Shown: positions 8,907-18,874, numbered from the stretch's first letter. The stretch is 64,000 nucleotides of DNA from Streptomyces sp. NBC_00239 (GCF_036194065.1 NZ_CP108095.1:6696001-6760000), one strand, 5' to 3'. Translations and numbers: made by a program. The notes: generated from the sequence alone by a model not told the origin.

Positions 8907-9521
8907 ATGCGCAAGGACACCCCCGGCCCGAGAGCGGGCATGCGGCAGAGGGCAGGCTTCCGTGTCCCTTCCCGGCGTGCTGCCGGGCTGGCTGGCGCGG
9001 CGGTTGCTCTGCTCCTCCTCACGATGCCCGGCGTTGCCCGGGCGGACATGGAGGAGAGCGACAAGTCGGCGGTGCTGGTCGAGCAGGCCATCGCCCTGAT
9101 CGCCAACGACGCCGGCCAGGCACGAGTGGCCGAACGGATTGAAGACGCCCTGGAGGCGCCGCGCAAGGAGGGCGCCGACCTGGGCTTGGTGGCCAAGGCC
9201 CTTGATGTCGTTGAGCGTCCGGGCCAGGACCAGGCCACCCTCCAGGAGACCCGCGCAATCCTTGTGAAGTCGCTGGGCGGCAAACTGCCCTCCGCTCCGC
9301 AGCCCGGACGGTTCGCGACGGGCACCGAAACCGGGACGAGCGTGGTGCTGGACGAGTTCCGGCCCGCACGGGGCATCGCCGATGCCGGGGACGCGGCCCT
9401 TCTCGCGCTGGCCCTGGTCGCGGTCGCACTCGGGCTGTGGCTGTCGGTCCGGCTGCGCCCCCCTCACAGCATCCGGGAACTCGAGCGCCGCTCCGCGAAA
9501 AAGGAGGGCAGAGGCCGATGA
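8907..9521 (+). CDS. Exported membrane-anchored protein preceding cytochrome b
   Basis: 204 residues from ATG 8907. Signal peptide ending near GVARA, a helical extracytoplasmic region (about 45-160), then one C-terminal membrane helix (about 165-185) and a basic cytoplasmic tail. Its stop overlaps the cytochrome b start (ATGA), so the two are coupled. No Cys pair, CXXCH or iron-sulfur motif is present, so it is neither a Rieske protein nor a c-type cytochrome. Role unknown; it may be an accessory subunit of the cytochrome. Confidence 0.65.
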   Translation: MRKDTPGPRAGMRQRAGFRVPSRRAAGLAGAAVALLLLTMPGVARADMEESDKSAVLVEQAIALIANDAGQARVAERIEDALEAPRKEGADLGLVAKALDVVERPGQDQATLQETRAILVKSLGGKLPSAPQPGRFATGTETGTSVVLDEFRPARGIADAGDAALLALALVAVALGLWLSVRLRPPHSIRELERRSAKKEGRGR

Positions 9522-10597
9522 CCTCCGACCCGACCCCACCGGCCCCCGCGACCCCGGCGGGGACAGCCCACCGCGGCCGTTTCCATCGTGTCGTCGACGC
9601 GATCGACGAACGCATGGGCACCAAGGCCCTGACCTATCCGGTGCCCGAGCACGCCAACAACCTGGCCTGGAGCCTGGGCGGCATCACCACGGTGGCGTTC
9701 GTGATCCTGCTGGCCACCGGGATCTACATCGCGCAGTTCTACTCGCCGATCCCGGAGGACGCCAACCAGTCGGTGCGGGACCTGGTGAGCGACGTGTGGC
9801 TGGGCGGCTTCGCCCGCGGCCTGCACTACTGGGCGGCGCAGGCCATGTTCGTCACGGCGCTGCTGCACCTGCTGCGGGTGTTCTTCCACGCCTCCTACAA
9901 GAAGCCGCGCGAGGGCAACTGGATCGTCGGCGCCGCGATGTTCCTCCTCACCTTCCTCGCCGTGTTCACCGGCACCGTCCTGAAGTGGGACCAGGAGGGA
10001 TACGAGGCCCTGGTCCACAACCTGGACGTGGCCGAACTGCTCGGCGGGGCAGGCATCTGGTTCACGCAGGAGCTGACCGACCGGGTGCCCATCCTGCTGC
10101 GCCTCTACAGCGCGCACGCGGTGATCATCCCCGGTCTGGTCCTGTTGCTGTTCGTGTGGCACGCGCTCCTGGTCAAGCGGCACAAGATCTCGCCGCACCC
10201 CCAGATCCCGGCGCCCGAAGCCGAGTCACCCGAGCCGTTCACCGCACACCTCAAGCGGGTGGCCGCGTTCGGGCTGGTGCTGCTGGGCCTGCTGTCCGTT
10301 CTCAGCGTGCTGGTACCGCCCGTGGTGGGCCCGACCCCGGTCGACGGGATCGAAGTCACCCGCCCGCCGTGGATGTTCTGGTGGTTCTTCCCGATGGAGC
10401 AATGGTTCGGCGTTGCCTCCATCGCCTACGTCATCGCGGGCGTCTTCGGACTGATCTTCCTCGTGCCGTTCCTCGACCGCGGCCCCAAGCGGAGCTGGCG
10501 CGAGCGCAAACCCGCCCTCGCCGCCGCCCTCGTGCTGATGCTCGCGCTCGCCGCGATCACGATCCAGGTCTGGATCGCCAACCCGAAGGGGCACTGA
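9518..10597 (+). CDS. Cytochrome b/b6-family membrane protein
   Basis: 359 residues. The heme-ligand His pairs of cytochrome b are visible in two helices: H103 and H117, then H200 and H215 (spacing X13 and X14, the b6-type pattern). The C-terminal part resembles subunit IV but has PPWMFWW where the quinol-oxidation motif is normally PEWY. About eight membrane helices. Start ATG 9518 overlaps the preceding stop; the stop overlaps the next start. The family moves electrons from quinol to a partner protein. No Rieske or cytochrome c gene adjoins, and the downstream gene is a metal ATPase. Confidence 0.88.
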   Translation: MTSDPTPPAPATPAGTAHRGRFHRVVDAIDERMGTKALTYPVPEHANNLAWSLGGITTVAFVILLATGIYIAQFYSPIPEDANQSVRDLVSDVWLGGFARGLHYWAAQAMFVTALLHLLRVFFHASYKKPREGNWIVGAAMFLLTFLAVFTGTVLKWDQEGYEALVHNLDVAELLGGAGIWFTQELTDRVPILLRLYSAHAVIIPGLVLLLFVWHALLVKRHKISPHPQIPAPEAESPEPFTAHLKRVAAFGLVLLGLLSVLSVLVPPVVGPTPVDGIEVTRPPWMFWWFFPMEQWFGVASIAYVIAGVFGLIFLVPFLDRGPKRSWRERKPALAAALVLMLALAAITIQVWIANPKGH

Positions 10598-10875
10598 TGA
10601 GCATCAATGCCCTGCAGCGCGTACAACGCTGCTTCTGGGCTCTCACGACCACCGCCGTCCTGGCGGCGGGCGTGCTGTACCAGGGTCTCCGCTCTGCTCC
10701 CGGCCCTGGCACCGGGCTGCTCGTACTGGCCGCCCTGCTGCTGGCCGCGTCCGCCGTCCAGGCAGCGCGGATCCTGACCGTACTCGCCGGCCTGCCCCGC
10801 CTCCCGAAAAGGCGGCGCACCCCAGGCCCCCAGCCGGCGGACCGCGGTGGACACGAACACGGAAGGGAGCGATGA
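10597..10875 (+). CDS. Two-helix membrane protein of the cytochrome/ATPase operon
   Basis: 92 residues from ATG 10597, overlapping the cytochrome stop (TGATG) and ending with an ATGA overlap with the P-type ATPase. Two hydrophobic segments (about 12-30 and 38-60) and a basic, His-containing tail. The double coupling suggests it is made together with its neighbours. No family recognised. Confidence 0.6.
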   Translation: MSINALQRVQRCFWALTTTAVLAAGVLYQGLRSAPGPGTGLLVLAALLLAASAVQAARILTVLAGLPRLPKRRRTPGPQPADRGGHEHGRER

Positions 10876-13445
10876 CGGTGCCTGGCTCCACAGACGAACA
10901 CGGCCACCATGTGCACCCCCCGGCCGGCCCGCGCAAGGAGCGCAGCACCGCAGTGCTGGATGTACGCGGCCTGGTGTGGGCGTCGCAGCAGAGCACGGTC
11001 ACCGCGGTGCTGGGGCGGCGCCCGGGTGTGCTGGAGGTTGAGGTCAACCCGGTCGCGCAGTCAGCCACGGTCGTCTTCGACCCGCGGCGTACCTCGCTGG
11101 CCGAGCTGCGCGGCTGGGTGACCGAATGCGGCTACCACTGCGCCGGCCAGTCGGTGCCCGCCCACGTCTGCGACCCGATGGCCGAACCCGATCCACCCGC
11201 CACCGAGATGCCCGGCGGGCACACCGGGCACGAGCACGCACACGGCGCGGGCGCTGCTGCCGTACTGCCCGAACCCGCCGAGGAGGCGCGGGGCGCGCAC
11301 GCGGAACATGCCGAGGCCCTCGCCGCGCCGGAGGGGATGCCGTCGCCGCACGAGGTCATGGGCCACGGCGGACACGGCGAGATGTCGATGGCGGCGATGG
11401 TCGCCGACATGCGCAACCGTTTTCTGGTCGCGCTGCTGTTCTCCATCCCGATCGTGGTCTGGTCCCCGATCGGCGAGGACGTCTTCGGCTGGCATGCCCC
11501 CGTCCCGTTCGGCCTGCGCCAAGACGTGTGGGCGCTGCTGCTGAGCCTGCCGGTGATCTTCTACTCGTGCTCGATCTTCTTCGACGGCGCCGTACGCGCC
11601 CTGCGCGCCCGCACCCTGGACATGATGGTGCTGGTGGCGGTCGCCGTCGGAGCGGGCTGGCTGTACTCCCTCATCGTCACGCTCACCGGCGGCGGCGACG
11701 TCTTCTACGAGGCGGCCACCGTGCTGGCCTCCTTCGTCCTGCTCGGCCACTGGTTCGAGATGCGCGCCCGCGGCGGCGCCAACGACGCCATCCGCACCCT
11801 GCTCGACCTCGCCCCGCCCAAGGCCCTGGTCCTGCGGGGCGGCGAACCGGTCGAGATCCCCACCGCCGAGGTCATGGCCGGGGACCTGCTGCTGGTCCGC
11901 CCCGGAGCCAAGATCGCCGTCGACGGGATCGTGGAGGAGGGGGAGAGCGAGGTCGACGAGTCCATGGTCACCGGTGAGAGCCTGCCCGTGCACAAGGCCC
12001 CCGGCTCGGCGGTCGTCGGCGCGACCATCAACGCCAACGGCACCCTGCGGGTGCGCGCCACCAAGGTAGGCGCCGACACGGCGCTGGCCCAGATCGTCAA
12101 ACTCGTCCAGCAGGCCCAGAACTCCAAGGCCCCCGGTCAGCGGCTCGCCGACCGGGCGGCGTTCTGGCTGGTCTTCGTCGCCCTACTCGGCGGTGCCGCG
12201 ACGCTGGCCGTCTGGCTGCTGGCCACCGACCGCACCCTGGGCACCGCCATGCTGTTCGCCATCACCGTGGTGGTCATCACCTGCCCGGACGCCCTGGGCC
12301 TGGCGACCCCCACCGCCATCATGGTCGGCACCGGCCTCGGCGCGAAACGCGGCGTACTGTTCAAGAACGCCGTCGCCCTGGAGGCATCCGCCAGCATCCA
12401 GACCGTCGTCATGGACAAGACCGGCACCCTGACCAAGGGCGAACCAGAAGTCACCGACGTGATCACCGCCCCGGGAACCGACGAGGCCGATCTGCTGCGG
12501 CTGGTCGCGGCGGTCGAGCGCGAGTCCGAGCACCCACTGGCCGAAGCCGTCGTACGCCACGCCCAGGCACGCTCCGTACAGGCTGCCAGCGCCCGGCACT
12601 TCGAGAACGTCCCCGGTCACGGAGCGACCGCCGTCGTCGACGGCCACCGCGTCGCCATCGGCAACCGCCGCCTGGCCGAACGCGAAGGCGTCGACCTCGG
12701 CCCGCTGGCTGCCCGGCGCGAGGAACTGGCCGCCACCGGCCGCACCGTCGTCATCGCCACCATCGACGGCCAGGCAGCGGGCTTGATCGGTATCGCCGAC
12801 GCGCCCCGGGAGACCTCCGCCGCCGCGGTGGCCGAACTGCACGCTCTCGGCGTCGAAGTCGTCATGCTCACCGGCGACAACCAGGCAACCGCTCAGCGGA
12901 TCGCGCAGCGCCTCGGCATCGACACCGTCATCGCCGAAGTCCTCCCCGGCGACAAAGCTGCGAAGATCGCCGAACTCCAGCGCGGCGGACGCAAGGTCGC
13001 CATGGTCGGCGACGGAGTCAACGACGCCCCGGCCTTGGCCCAGGCCGACCTCGGCATCGCCATCGGAGCCGGCACCGACGTCGCCATCGAGACTGCCGAC
13101 CTCGTCCTGATGCGCTCCGACCCCCTCGACGTCCCCACCGCCCTGCGCATCGGCCGGGGCACCCTGCGCAAGATGCGCCAGAACCTCGGCTGGGCCATCG
13201 GCTACAACGCCATCGCCCTGCCGATCGCCGCAGGCGTCTTCGAACCCGCCTTCGGCCTGGTGCTCCGCCCGGAGATCGCCGCGCTGTCCATGTCCGGATC
13301 CAGCATCATCGTCGCCGTCAACGCCCTCGCCCTCAAACGCCTCCGCCTGCCACACGCAGCAACATCCCCCTCCCAACCACCACGAGGCACCCCCGCAGCC
13401 CCCGGCCCTGGCGAAGGCCACGACAGCGGCCACCCCAGCGCCTGA
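10872..13445 (+). CDS. Heavy-metal P1B-type ATPase with CPD membrane motif
   Basis: 857 residues. N-terminal HMA-like fold (about 25-95) in which the usual metal-binding CXXC is replaced by VWAS; then a His-rich linker ([17 protein letters not shown]); membrane helices; TGE loop (VTGESLPV); transmembrane CPD at 471-473, where copper pumps have CPC or CPH; phosphorylation site DKTGT at 515-519; nucleotide-binding SEHPLAEAV; and [10 protein letters not shown]. The phosphorylation machinery is complete, so it should be an active exporter; the altered ligands make the metal uncertain (copper likely from context). ATGA overlap with the preceding gene. Confidence 0.9.
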   Translation: MTVPGSTDEHGHHVHPPAGPRKERSTAVLDVRGLVWASQQSTVTAVLGRRPGVLEVEVNPVAQSATVVFDPRRTSLAELRGWVTECGYHCAGQSVPAHVCDPMAEPDPPATEMPGGHTGHEHAHGAGAAAVLPEPAEEARGAHAEHAEALAAPEGMPSPHEVMGHGGHGEMSMAAMVADMRNRFLVALLFSIPIVVWSPIGEDVFGWHAPVPFGLRQDVWALLLSLPVIFYSCSIFFDGAVRALRARTLDMMVLVAVAVGAGWLYSLIVTLTGGGDVFYEAATVLASFVLLGHWFEMRARGGANDAIRTLLDLAPPKALVLRGGEPVEIPTAEVMAGDLLLVRPGAKIAVDGIVEEGESEVDESMVTGESLPVHKAPGSAVVGATINANGTLRVRATKVGADTALAQIVKLVQQAQNSKAPGQRLADRAAFWLVFVALLGGAATLAVWLLATDRTLGTAMLFAITVVVITCPDALGLATPTAIMVGTGLGAKRGVLFKNAVALEASASIQTVVMDKTGTLTKGEPEVTDVITAPGTDEADLLRLVAAVERESEHPLAEAVVRHAQARSVQAASARHFENVPGHGATAVVDGHRVAIGNRRLAEREGVDLGPLAARREELAATGRTVVIATIDGQAAGLIGIADAPRETSAAAVAELHALGVEVVMLTGDNQATAQRIAQRLGIDTVIAEVLPGDKAAKIAELQRGGRKVAMVGDGVNDAPALAQADLGIAIGAGTDVAIETADLVLMRSDPLDVPTALRIGRGTLRKMRQNLGWAIGYNAIALPIAAGVFEPAFGLVLRPEIAALSMSGSSIIVAVNALALKRLRLPHAATSPSQPPRGTPAAPGPGEGHDSGHPSA

Positions 13446-13494
13446 CCTCGGCTTGCCCGGGACTCACCACACCGCACCAAGGAAGGAGAAGGAC

Positions 13495-13656
13495 ATGGCA
13501 GAGACAGCCACCGATCCGGTCTGCGGCATGACGGTCGAGGACTCGCCGACCACGCCCCGCATTACCTACCAGGGGCGTACCTACCTGTTCTGCAGCACCG
13601 CCTGCAAGGACCGCTTCACCGCCGACCCGGATCAGTACACGGAAGAAGAACGATGA
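13495..13656 (+). CDS. YHS-domain metal-binding protein
   Basis: 53 residues, almost wholly one YHS domain: DPVCGMTVE, then TYQGRTYLFCSTACKDRF. The three Cys residues probably bind metal; YHS domains are often found at the ends of copper and heavy-metal ATPases. Strong GGAAGGAG site before ATG 13495. Here it is a free-standing unit 49 bases after the CPD ATPase, where it could deliver metal to the pump (inference). Confidence 0.85.
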   Translation: MAETATDPVCGMTVEDSPTTPRITYQGRTYLFCSTACKDRFTADPDQYTEEER

Positions 13657-13717
13657 CGGGCCCGGCCTCTCCGCAGGTGACGCCTCAGCGGGTCGCAGCG
13701 ATGCCGGTGCCGTCCCG

Positions 13718-15217
13718 GTGAAAGAGGACACGGTCACCGGCACCGGCGCCCGAGGCGGCCCGCCCGAGCCGACGCGAGGGAGCCACAGCCAGTGGCTCCT
13801 CCTCGGGACCGTCGCCCTCGCCTGGTTCCTGGTGCTGCTCGACGACACCGCGGTGGCCATCGCGCTGCCCTCCCTCGGCCGTGACCTCGGCCTCGGCCTG
13901 GCAGGGCTGGAATGGGTCGTCAACATCTATACGCTCGCCTTCGCCGTACTCACCCTGTGGGGCGGCATGCTCGCCGACCGGCACGGCGCACGGCCGGTCT
14001 TCCTCACCGGGCTGGCCATCTTCGTGGGCCTCTCCCTCGGGGCGGCCTTGTCTCCGACCGGCAGTACCCTGATCGGCATGCGTGCCGGCCAGGGCGCAGG
14101 AGCGGCACTGATGGGACCGTCCGCCCTCGCCCTGTTGTGCACATCCTTCTCCGGCCCGCGCCGAGCAGCGGCCCTGGGCGTATGGTCCGGCGTCGGCGCC
14201 ACCGCACTGGCCATCGGCCCCCTGCTCGGCGCGATCCTCACCGACGCCTTCGGCTGGCGCTCGATCTTCTTCCTCAACGTTCCCCTCGGCATCCTCATGC
14301 TGATCGCCACCCGCGCGGTACTGCCGAGAAGAACCCAACCCGCCGGTCGCCCGGGCAAGATGGACATCGCCGGAGGCATCGCCTCGGGACTCGGCCTGTC
14401 GGCCATGATCTTCGGCCTCACACAGGCCAACACCTACGGATGGAGATCTGCCACGCTGTGGAGCGTGATGGGCCTCGCAGCGGCCGGCTTCACCGTCTTC
14501 GCCCTGATCGAACGGCACGTCACCACACCGCTGCTGGACCGGACCCTGCTCCGGCTCCCCAACTTCGTGGCCGCCAATGCCCTGGGCCTGGCCAGCCTCG
14601 CCATCATGTGCAGCCTGTTCTTCTTCCTCTCCCTCTACCTCCAGTTCGCCACCGGGTTCTCGCCCGTGCAGGCCGGGGTGACACTGCTGCCGCTGAGCCT
14701 CCTCGTCGCCGTGGTGGCCCCGGTCGCCGGATGGCTGGTCTCCCGTACGGGCGCCCGCATCCTGATCAGCGCCGGCATGGCGCTGACAGCAGCCGGGCTC
14801 TTCACACTGGCCGGAATCAACCCCGGATGGGGAACGCGGCAACTACTGCCCGGACTCGTGATCGCCGGTATCGGAATCGGGCTGTCCAGCACACCGATCA
14901 CCACAGCTGCAATGGGCGCCGTGCCCGAGGAGCGCGCCGGCATCGCCAGCGGCACCCTGAACGCCTCCAGAATGATCGGACTCTCCCTGGGAATCGCGAT
15001 CATGGGCGCCATCGTCGCAGCCCAGTGGCCAGGCGACCTGGCCGACTCCGGTGTCGCCCCCCAGGCATTCACCGACGGCATCGCCACCGGATTCCAAGTC
15101 AACGCCGCGATAGCGCTCGCAGCCGCCATCCTGGCAGGCACAGCGATCCGCACCCCGAAACGGCAACCACCGCAGGACTCAACGCCCGGCGAGTCGCCGC
15201 AGCCGCGCGTGCCTTGA
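13718..15217 (+). CDS. MFS exporter, DHA2 (EmrB/QacA) family
   Basis: 499 residues with about 14 hydrophobic helices. Family features are visible: the LDDTAVAIALPSLGRDL opening helix, WVVNIYTLAFAVL, the A-motif region GGMLADRHGARPVF, and motif C in helix 5. Such proteins export drugs or organic cations using the proton gradient. Start taken at GTG 13718; no clear ribosome site, and it lies 61 bases after the YHS stop. It may be part of the metal operon by read-through, but its substrate cannot be inferred. Confidence 0.85.
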   Translation: MKEDTVTGTGARGGPPEPTRGSHSQWLLLGTVALAWFLVLLDDTAVAIALPSLGRDLGLGLAGLEWVVNIYTLAFAVLTLWGGMLADRHGARPVFLTGLAIFVGLSLGAALSPTGSTLIGMRAGQGAGAALMGPSALALLCTSFSGPRRAAALGVWSGVGATALAIGPLLGAILTDAFGWRSIFFLNVPLGILMLIATRAVLPRRTQPAGRPGKMDIAGGIASGLGLSAMIFGLTQANTYGWRSATLWSVMGLAAAGFTVFALIERHVTTPLLDRTLLRLPNFVAANALGLASLAIMCSLFFFLSLYLQFATGFSPVQAGVTLLPLSLLVAVVAPVAGWLVSRTGARILISAGMALTAAGLFTLAGINPGWGTRQLLPGLVIAGIGIGLSSTPITTAAMGAVPEERAGIASGTLNASRMIGLSLGIAIMGAIVAAQWPGDLADSGVAPQAFTDGIATGFQVNAAIALAAAILAGTAIRTPKRQPPQDSTPGESPQPRVP

Positions 15218-15495
15218 TCCCATCGAGGCCAGGAACGCTCTGACGACAAAAGCGACCCGTTCTGGCGCTGGCGCGGTCAGTCACGGTGGAGGCCGGACAT
15301 GCCGCCGGTCCGTCGCCCGGGCTCGCCGCATCCGGGAAGGATTTCCGCAGCAGCCCGGGAACCCGCCACACGGGCACAGGATCCCGGGGATGGCCCGGCC
15401 GGTCAGCGCGGGCGCGGTGGCCCGTTCTTGCCGCGGGGGGCCGGGGGACACGTGCTTCCGAGCCGCGAGAACGCCGCGCGGGCCATGGAATCGAC

Positions 15496-15561
15496 TCAGA
15501 AGACCATGAAACCGCTGGCCACGGCGAGGACGGCCAGCACCCAGAAGGCCGCGTCACTCAT
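15496..15561 (-). pseudogene. nuoJ N-terminal remnant (21 codons)
   Basis: A 21-codon frame with a good GGGAGG site, beginning with a hydrophobic helix (AAFWVLAVLAVASGFMVF) that matches the first helix of NADH-quinone oxidoreductase subunit J, then an immediate stop. The following DNA does not continue the protein. It directly follows the nuoH-like fragment in the order of a nuo operon. As a peptide it could still be made; as NuoJ it is dead. Confidence 0.45.
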
Positions 15562-15582
15562 CGCGCAGGCACCTCCCTCCCG

Positions 15583-15797
15583 TCATCGGCTCAGCACCAT
15601 CACAGCCACTACCAGGGCCTGCGCCACCGCCAGCGGAGTCCGTACGACCCACGCGAGCTCCACGTAGTGCTCCATTCGTACGGTCGGAACTCTCCGCCGC
15701 GCCCAGAACAGGAAGGCCAACACAGCTGCGTCTTCTGCAGCGTCCAGACCCAGCCGGGCAGCAGAGGGCCATGACCCCCGCCCAGGAAGAGCGGCAC
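15583..15797 (-). pseudogene. nuoH C-terminal remnant, frameshifted
   Basis: Two frames together resemble the end of complex I subunit H: LLPGWVWTLQKT in one frame, then after about 15730 ALVVAVMVLSR preceded by VLAFLFWARRRVPTVR in the other. NuoH ends with this pattern of a helix, Arg-rich loop, and last membrane helix. The 5' part of the gene is missing. Recognition rests on residual similarity, so confidence is moderate. Confidence 0.45.
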
Positions 15798-16400
15798 GCT
15801 GATTGCGGCCGATGTGCCGTTGCGTCGCGCCGTCGGTTCTTCCCCGGGGGCCGGTCACGTCGGCTGCGCCGAGTGTGCCGGGGACGTCGCAGTCACCCGC
15901 GCTGGGCTCGATCCCGTCGAGCCAGACGAGCGTCCTGCTGCACGTCCCCGTCGGCCACCAGCGCAGGACCGGTCACACCGAGGTGGTGCGTATGCTCGCT
16001 GGGCAGTTCGCCGAGCCCTGCCGTCAGCCACCGGGCAATGTCCGCGAACGCCGGCTGCGACAAATCAAGGGTCCGACAGGCGCCGGGAGTTCGGTGGCTG
16101 CGACACCGGTCAGCGCGCGATCGCGTCCCTGCCGCGCGTCGGCTGCCGCGTCGTCCCACCCAGCCACGGCGAGGAACCGGCCGAGGCTGTCAAGATGAGC
16201 CGCACACAGCCGCCGCGCCGCGGGTTACGCGCTCGCCGGCCGATGCACGCAGCCACGGCTCGTTCCAGAAGGGCGGACGGGAAGCGGCGGGGGCGGCGAC
16301 CCATTCGACGGCGGCTCGCTGCACGACATCGCCTTGGAGTTCCAGGCGCAGTACGAGTCCTGCCGGCCAGTCGGCGAGCACCGGACCGAGAGGCCGGCTG
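15798..16400 (-). pseudogene. Degenerate coding remnant upstream of the nuo fragments
   Basis: Coding-like segments on the minus strand fall in different frames: LADWPAGLVLRLELQGDVVQ (near 16375-16320), FWNEPWLRASAGE, AHLDSLGRFLAVAGWDDA (about 16198-16140) and LSQPAFADIARWLTAGLGEL (about 16060-16000). They read as one protein broken by several indels, possibly the subunit preceding nuoH in alternative nuo clusters, though that is inference. No intact gene lies in this stretch. Confidence 0.4.
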
Positions 16401-16405
16401 CCAGA

Positions 16406-17269
16406 TCACGCTCCGACCGTTTGCTTCTGTGGGGGCTCGGTCTTGGATCCGTCCGCCGACACGTCCTCCACCCCCGTGTGTCGACGCGTCGAGATTACGA
16501 GATAAGCGACGGCGCCCACGAAGACCACGACAGACGTCCAGTTGTTCAGCCGGAACCCGAGGAAGCTGTGGGCTTCATCGATCCGCAGGTACTCGATCCA
16601 GAAGCGCCCGACGCTGTACGCCGCCGCATAGAGGGCGAAGGTCCTGCCGTGTCCAAGGGCCCACCTGCGGCTCGCCCAGATCAGCAGTACCGCCACGCCC
16701 ACGTTCCACAGCGATTCGTAGAGGAAAGTGGGGTGGTACGTCGCCAGATCGATGGTCTCGGACGGCCGCTTGTCCGGGTCGATCTCCAGGCCCCAGGGGA
16801 GTGTGGTGGGCCTGCCGTAGAGCTCCTGGTTGAACCAGTTGCCCCACCGGCCGATCGCCTGGGCCAGCGCGACTCCGGGCGCGACGGTGTCCGCGAAGGC
16901 AAGGAATGACACGCCCTGCCGTCGGCAGCCGATCCACGCGCCGACGCCACCCAGCGCGATCGCCCCCCAGATGCCCAGACCGCCCTCCCAGATGTAGAGC
17001 GCGCGGATCGGATCGCCGCCCGCTCCGAAGTACGCCTCCGGGCTGGTGATTACGTGGTAGAGCCGTCCGCCGACCAGGCCGAAGGGCACGGCCCACATGG
17101 CGATGTCGCCTACGGTCTCCTTGTACCCGCCCCGCGCCGCCCAGCGTCGGCTGCTGAGCCATAGGGCGACGAAAATGCCGAGGATGATGCAGAAGGCGTA
17201 AGCCCTCAGTGGAATGGGTCCCAGGTTGACGACGCCGGTCGATGGGCTGGGCAAAAAGGCGAGGTCCAT
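16406..17269 (-). CDS. lgt: Prolipoprotein diacylglyceryl transferase (accessory copy)
   Basis: 287 residues, about seven membrane helices, with the Lgt signature GRWGNWFNQELYG (from about residue 140) and the conserved YHV and GLVGGRLYHVI region. The enzyme attaches diacylglycerol from phosphatidylglycerol to the lipobox Cys of exported prolipoproteins. It starts ATG 17269, 18 bases after the lnt stop, and an AT-rich BlaI-type dyad lies between and inside the lnt end. Several lipoproteins nearby are candidate substrates. A housekeeping lgt is expected elsewhere, so this is probably a stress-induced extra. Confidence 0.94.
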   Translation of the reverse strand: MDLAFLPSPSTGVVNLGPIPLRAYAFCIILGIFVALWLSSRRWAARGGYKETVGDIAMWAVPFGLVGGRLYHVITSPEAYFGAGGDPIRALYIWEGGLGIWGAIALGGVGAWIGCRRQGVSFLAFADTVAPGVALAQAIGRWGNWFNQELYGRPTTLPWGLEIDPDKRPSETIDLATYHPTFLYESLWNVGVAVLLIWASRRWALGHGRTFALYAAAYSVGRFWIEYLRIDEAHSFLGFRLNNWTSVVVFVGAVAYLVISTRRHTGVEDVSADGSKTEPPQKQTVGA

Positions 17270-17287
17270 TTCTGCACTATACGAGAT

Positions 17288-18874
17288 TCAGCTAAGTAGA
17301 TTAGTAAGACGTGGGTCACGCTTGAGGTCCGCCGCCGGCGGATTCGCCCGTGCCCTTCGCCGTAGCCGCAGCAGGGTCGCGAGGCCCGCGAGGGCCGGTG
17401 CGCCCAGCAGAAGCTCCGGCCACGTGCCGAGCCGTGCGGCCAAGGTGTTCCCCTCGGCGAGCGGAAGCCTCTCGACCAGGTAACCACCGCGCCAGGTGCC
17501 CAGCCGGTCGCTGACCCTCCCGTCCGGTGTGACGAGGGCGCTGACACCGCTCGTGGATGCCAGCGCGACCGACCGTCCGTATTCGATCGCACGGATCCGG
17601 GCCATGGCGAGCTGCTGCTCGGATTGGCCGGCCTGCACGCCGCGCTCGTATGTGGCGTTGTTGGTCTGGACGACCAGAAGGTTGGCTCCCGCCAGGACGG
17701 TGTCGCGGACTCGCCCGTCGTAGGCGATCTCGTAGCAGATCACATCGCCGAGCCGCACCGGGCCCGCGATCAAAGGCGCCTGGGAGGACCCGGCGGCGAA
17801 GTCCCGGGGGATGAGCTGCAGCGCGCCGAATCCGCCGAGCAGCGACCGTGCCGGGATGTACTCGCCGAACGGGACGAGCTGGCGTTTGGCGTACGAAGCG
17901 ACCGGTCCCTGCTGAGGCAGCCACAGCTGTCCCGCGTTGTATGACTGGCCGGCCGGCCCGTCCAGGATGGCGCCGATCAGCAGCGGACGGTCCAGCTGCC
18001 GCACGGAATCCGCCACCAGGGCGCCCAGCTCCAGGTCTCGCTGGGGATCGCTGTCCAGGGAGTTCTCGGGCCACAGCACCACGTCGGGCCTGGGAACCTC
18101 ACCTCGGCGGACGGCGTCGGCCAGCTCCTGGGTCTGCCGTGCATGGTTCTGTGCCACCCCGCGGACCCGCGCTTGCTCGGCCAGCGAGCGCTCGCGTTCG
18201 ACATTGCCCTGCACGACGGCCACCACCGCGCTCCGCCCCGACGGCTTCGCGGCAGGGATCAGCAGCGGTGCGACCACCAGTGCGACCACACCGCACGACG
18301 CGACCGCACTCGACCGTCGGTGACCGCCCCGCCAGGACGTCACGCCGTACACCAGCAGCGAACCCAGCAGCGCCGTGACGAAGGAGAGCGCGGCAGCGCC
18401 ACCGACCGAGGCCCACTCGCCCCACGGCGCGTCCGCCTGGCCGAAGGCGAGCCTGCCCCACGGGAAACCACCGAGCGGAGCCCGTCCCCGAAGCGCCTCG
18501 ACCGCGACCCACCAGGCAGCGGCGAACAACGGCCACCCCCGCAGAGAGAGCAGCCGCGGCAGGAGCATCGCGGCGAGGGCCACGAGCAGGGTCTGGACCG
18601 CGGTCAGCGCCAGCCATGGCAGCACGCCGAGATTGGAGAGCCAGACGATCAGCGGACCGAAGAAGGCTGTTCCGAAGACGGCGCCGGCCGCGAATGCCGC
18701 CCGGCAGGACCTGCCCCGGACCGCGACGATCAGTAGCGCCGGCCCGAGCGGTGCGAGGAACCACATGCCTACGGGCGGGAACGAGGCGTAGAGGAGGAGG
18801 CCGCCGAGCGCCGCCGCTGCCCAGGTGCTCACGGGCATGCGAGGCGGTCGTGCATGGCGCTCGCTGCTGCTCAC
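17288..18874 (-). CDS. lnt: Apolipoprotein N-acyltransferase (accessory copy)
   Basis: 528 residues from GTG 18874, chosen because GTGA overlaps the upstream stop. N-terminal membrane domain (about six helices), then the nitrilase-like domain with the catalytic triad: E270 in LWPENSLD, K330 in YAKRQLVPFGEY, C380 in DVICYEIAYD. It N-acylates the diacylglyceryl-Cys of mature lipoproteins on the outer membrane face. A further membrane helix and basic tail follow. The last codons (LTNLLS) are AT-rich and contain the operator upstream of lgt. Confidence 0.93.
   Translation of the reverse strand: MSSSERHARPPRMPVSTWAAAALGGLLLYASFPPVGMWFLAPLGPALLIVAVRGRSCRAAFAAGAVFGTAFFGPLIVWLSNLGVLPWLALTAVQTLLVALAAMLLPRLLSLRGWPLFAAAWWVAVEALRGRAPLGGFPWGRLAFGQADAPWGEWASVGGAAALSFVTALLGSLLVYGVTSWRGGHRRSSAVASCGVVALVVAPLLIPAAKPSGRSAVVAVVQGNVERERSLAEQARVRGVAQNHARQTQELADAVRRGEVPRPDVVLWPENSLDSDPQRDLELGALVADSVRQLDRPLLIGAILDGPAGQSYNAGQLWLPQQGPVASYAKRQLVPFGEYIPARSLLGGFGALQLIPRDFAAGSSQAPLIAGPVRLGDVICYEIAYDGRVRDTVLAGANLLVVQTNNATYERGVQAGQSEQQLAMARIRAIEYGRSVALASTSGVSALVTPDGRVSDRLGTWRGGYLVERLPLAEGNTLAARLGTWPELLLGAPALAGLATLLRLRRRARANPPAADLKRDPRLTNLLS
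17292..17307. promoter_or_regulatory. BlaI-type operator, lgt promoter region
   Basis: CTAAGTAGATTAGTAA, strongly AT-rich against its surroundings, covering the last codons of lnt (LTNLLS) 23 bases before the lgt start. On the coding strand it reads TTACTAATCTACTTAG, matching the 20853 site at 12 of 16 positions. Confidence 0.65.
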
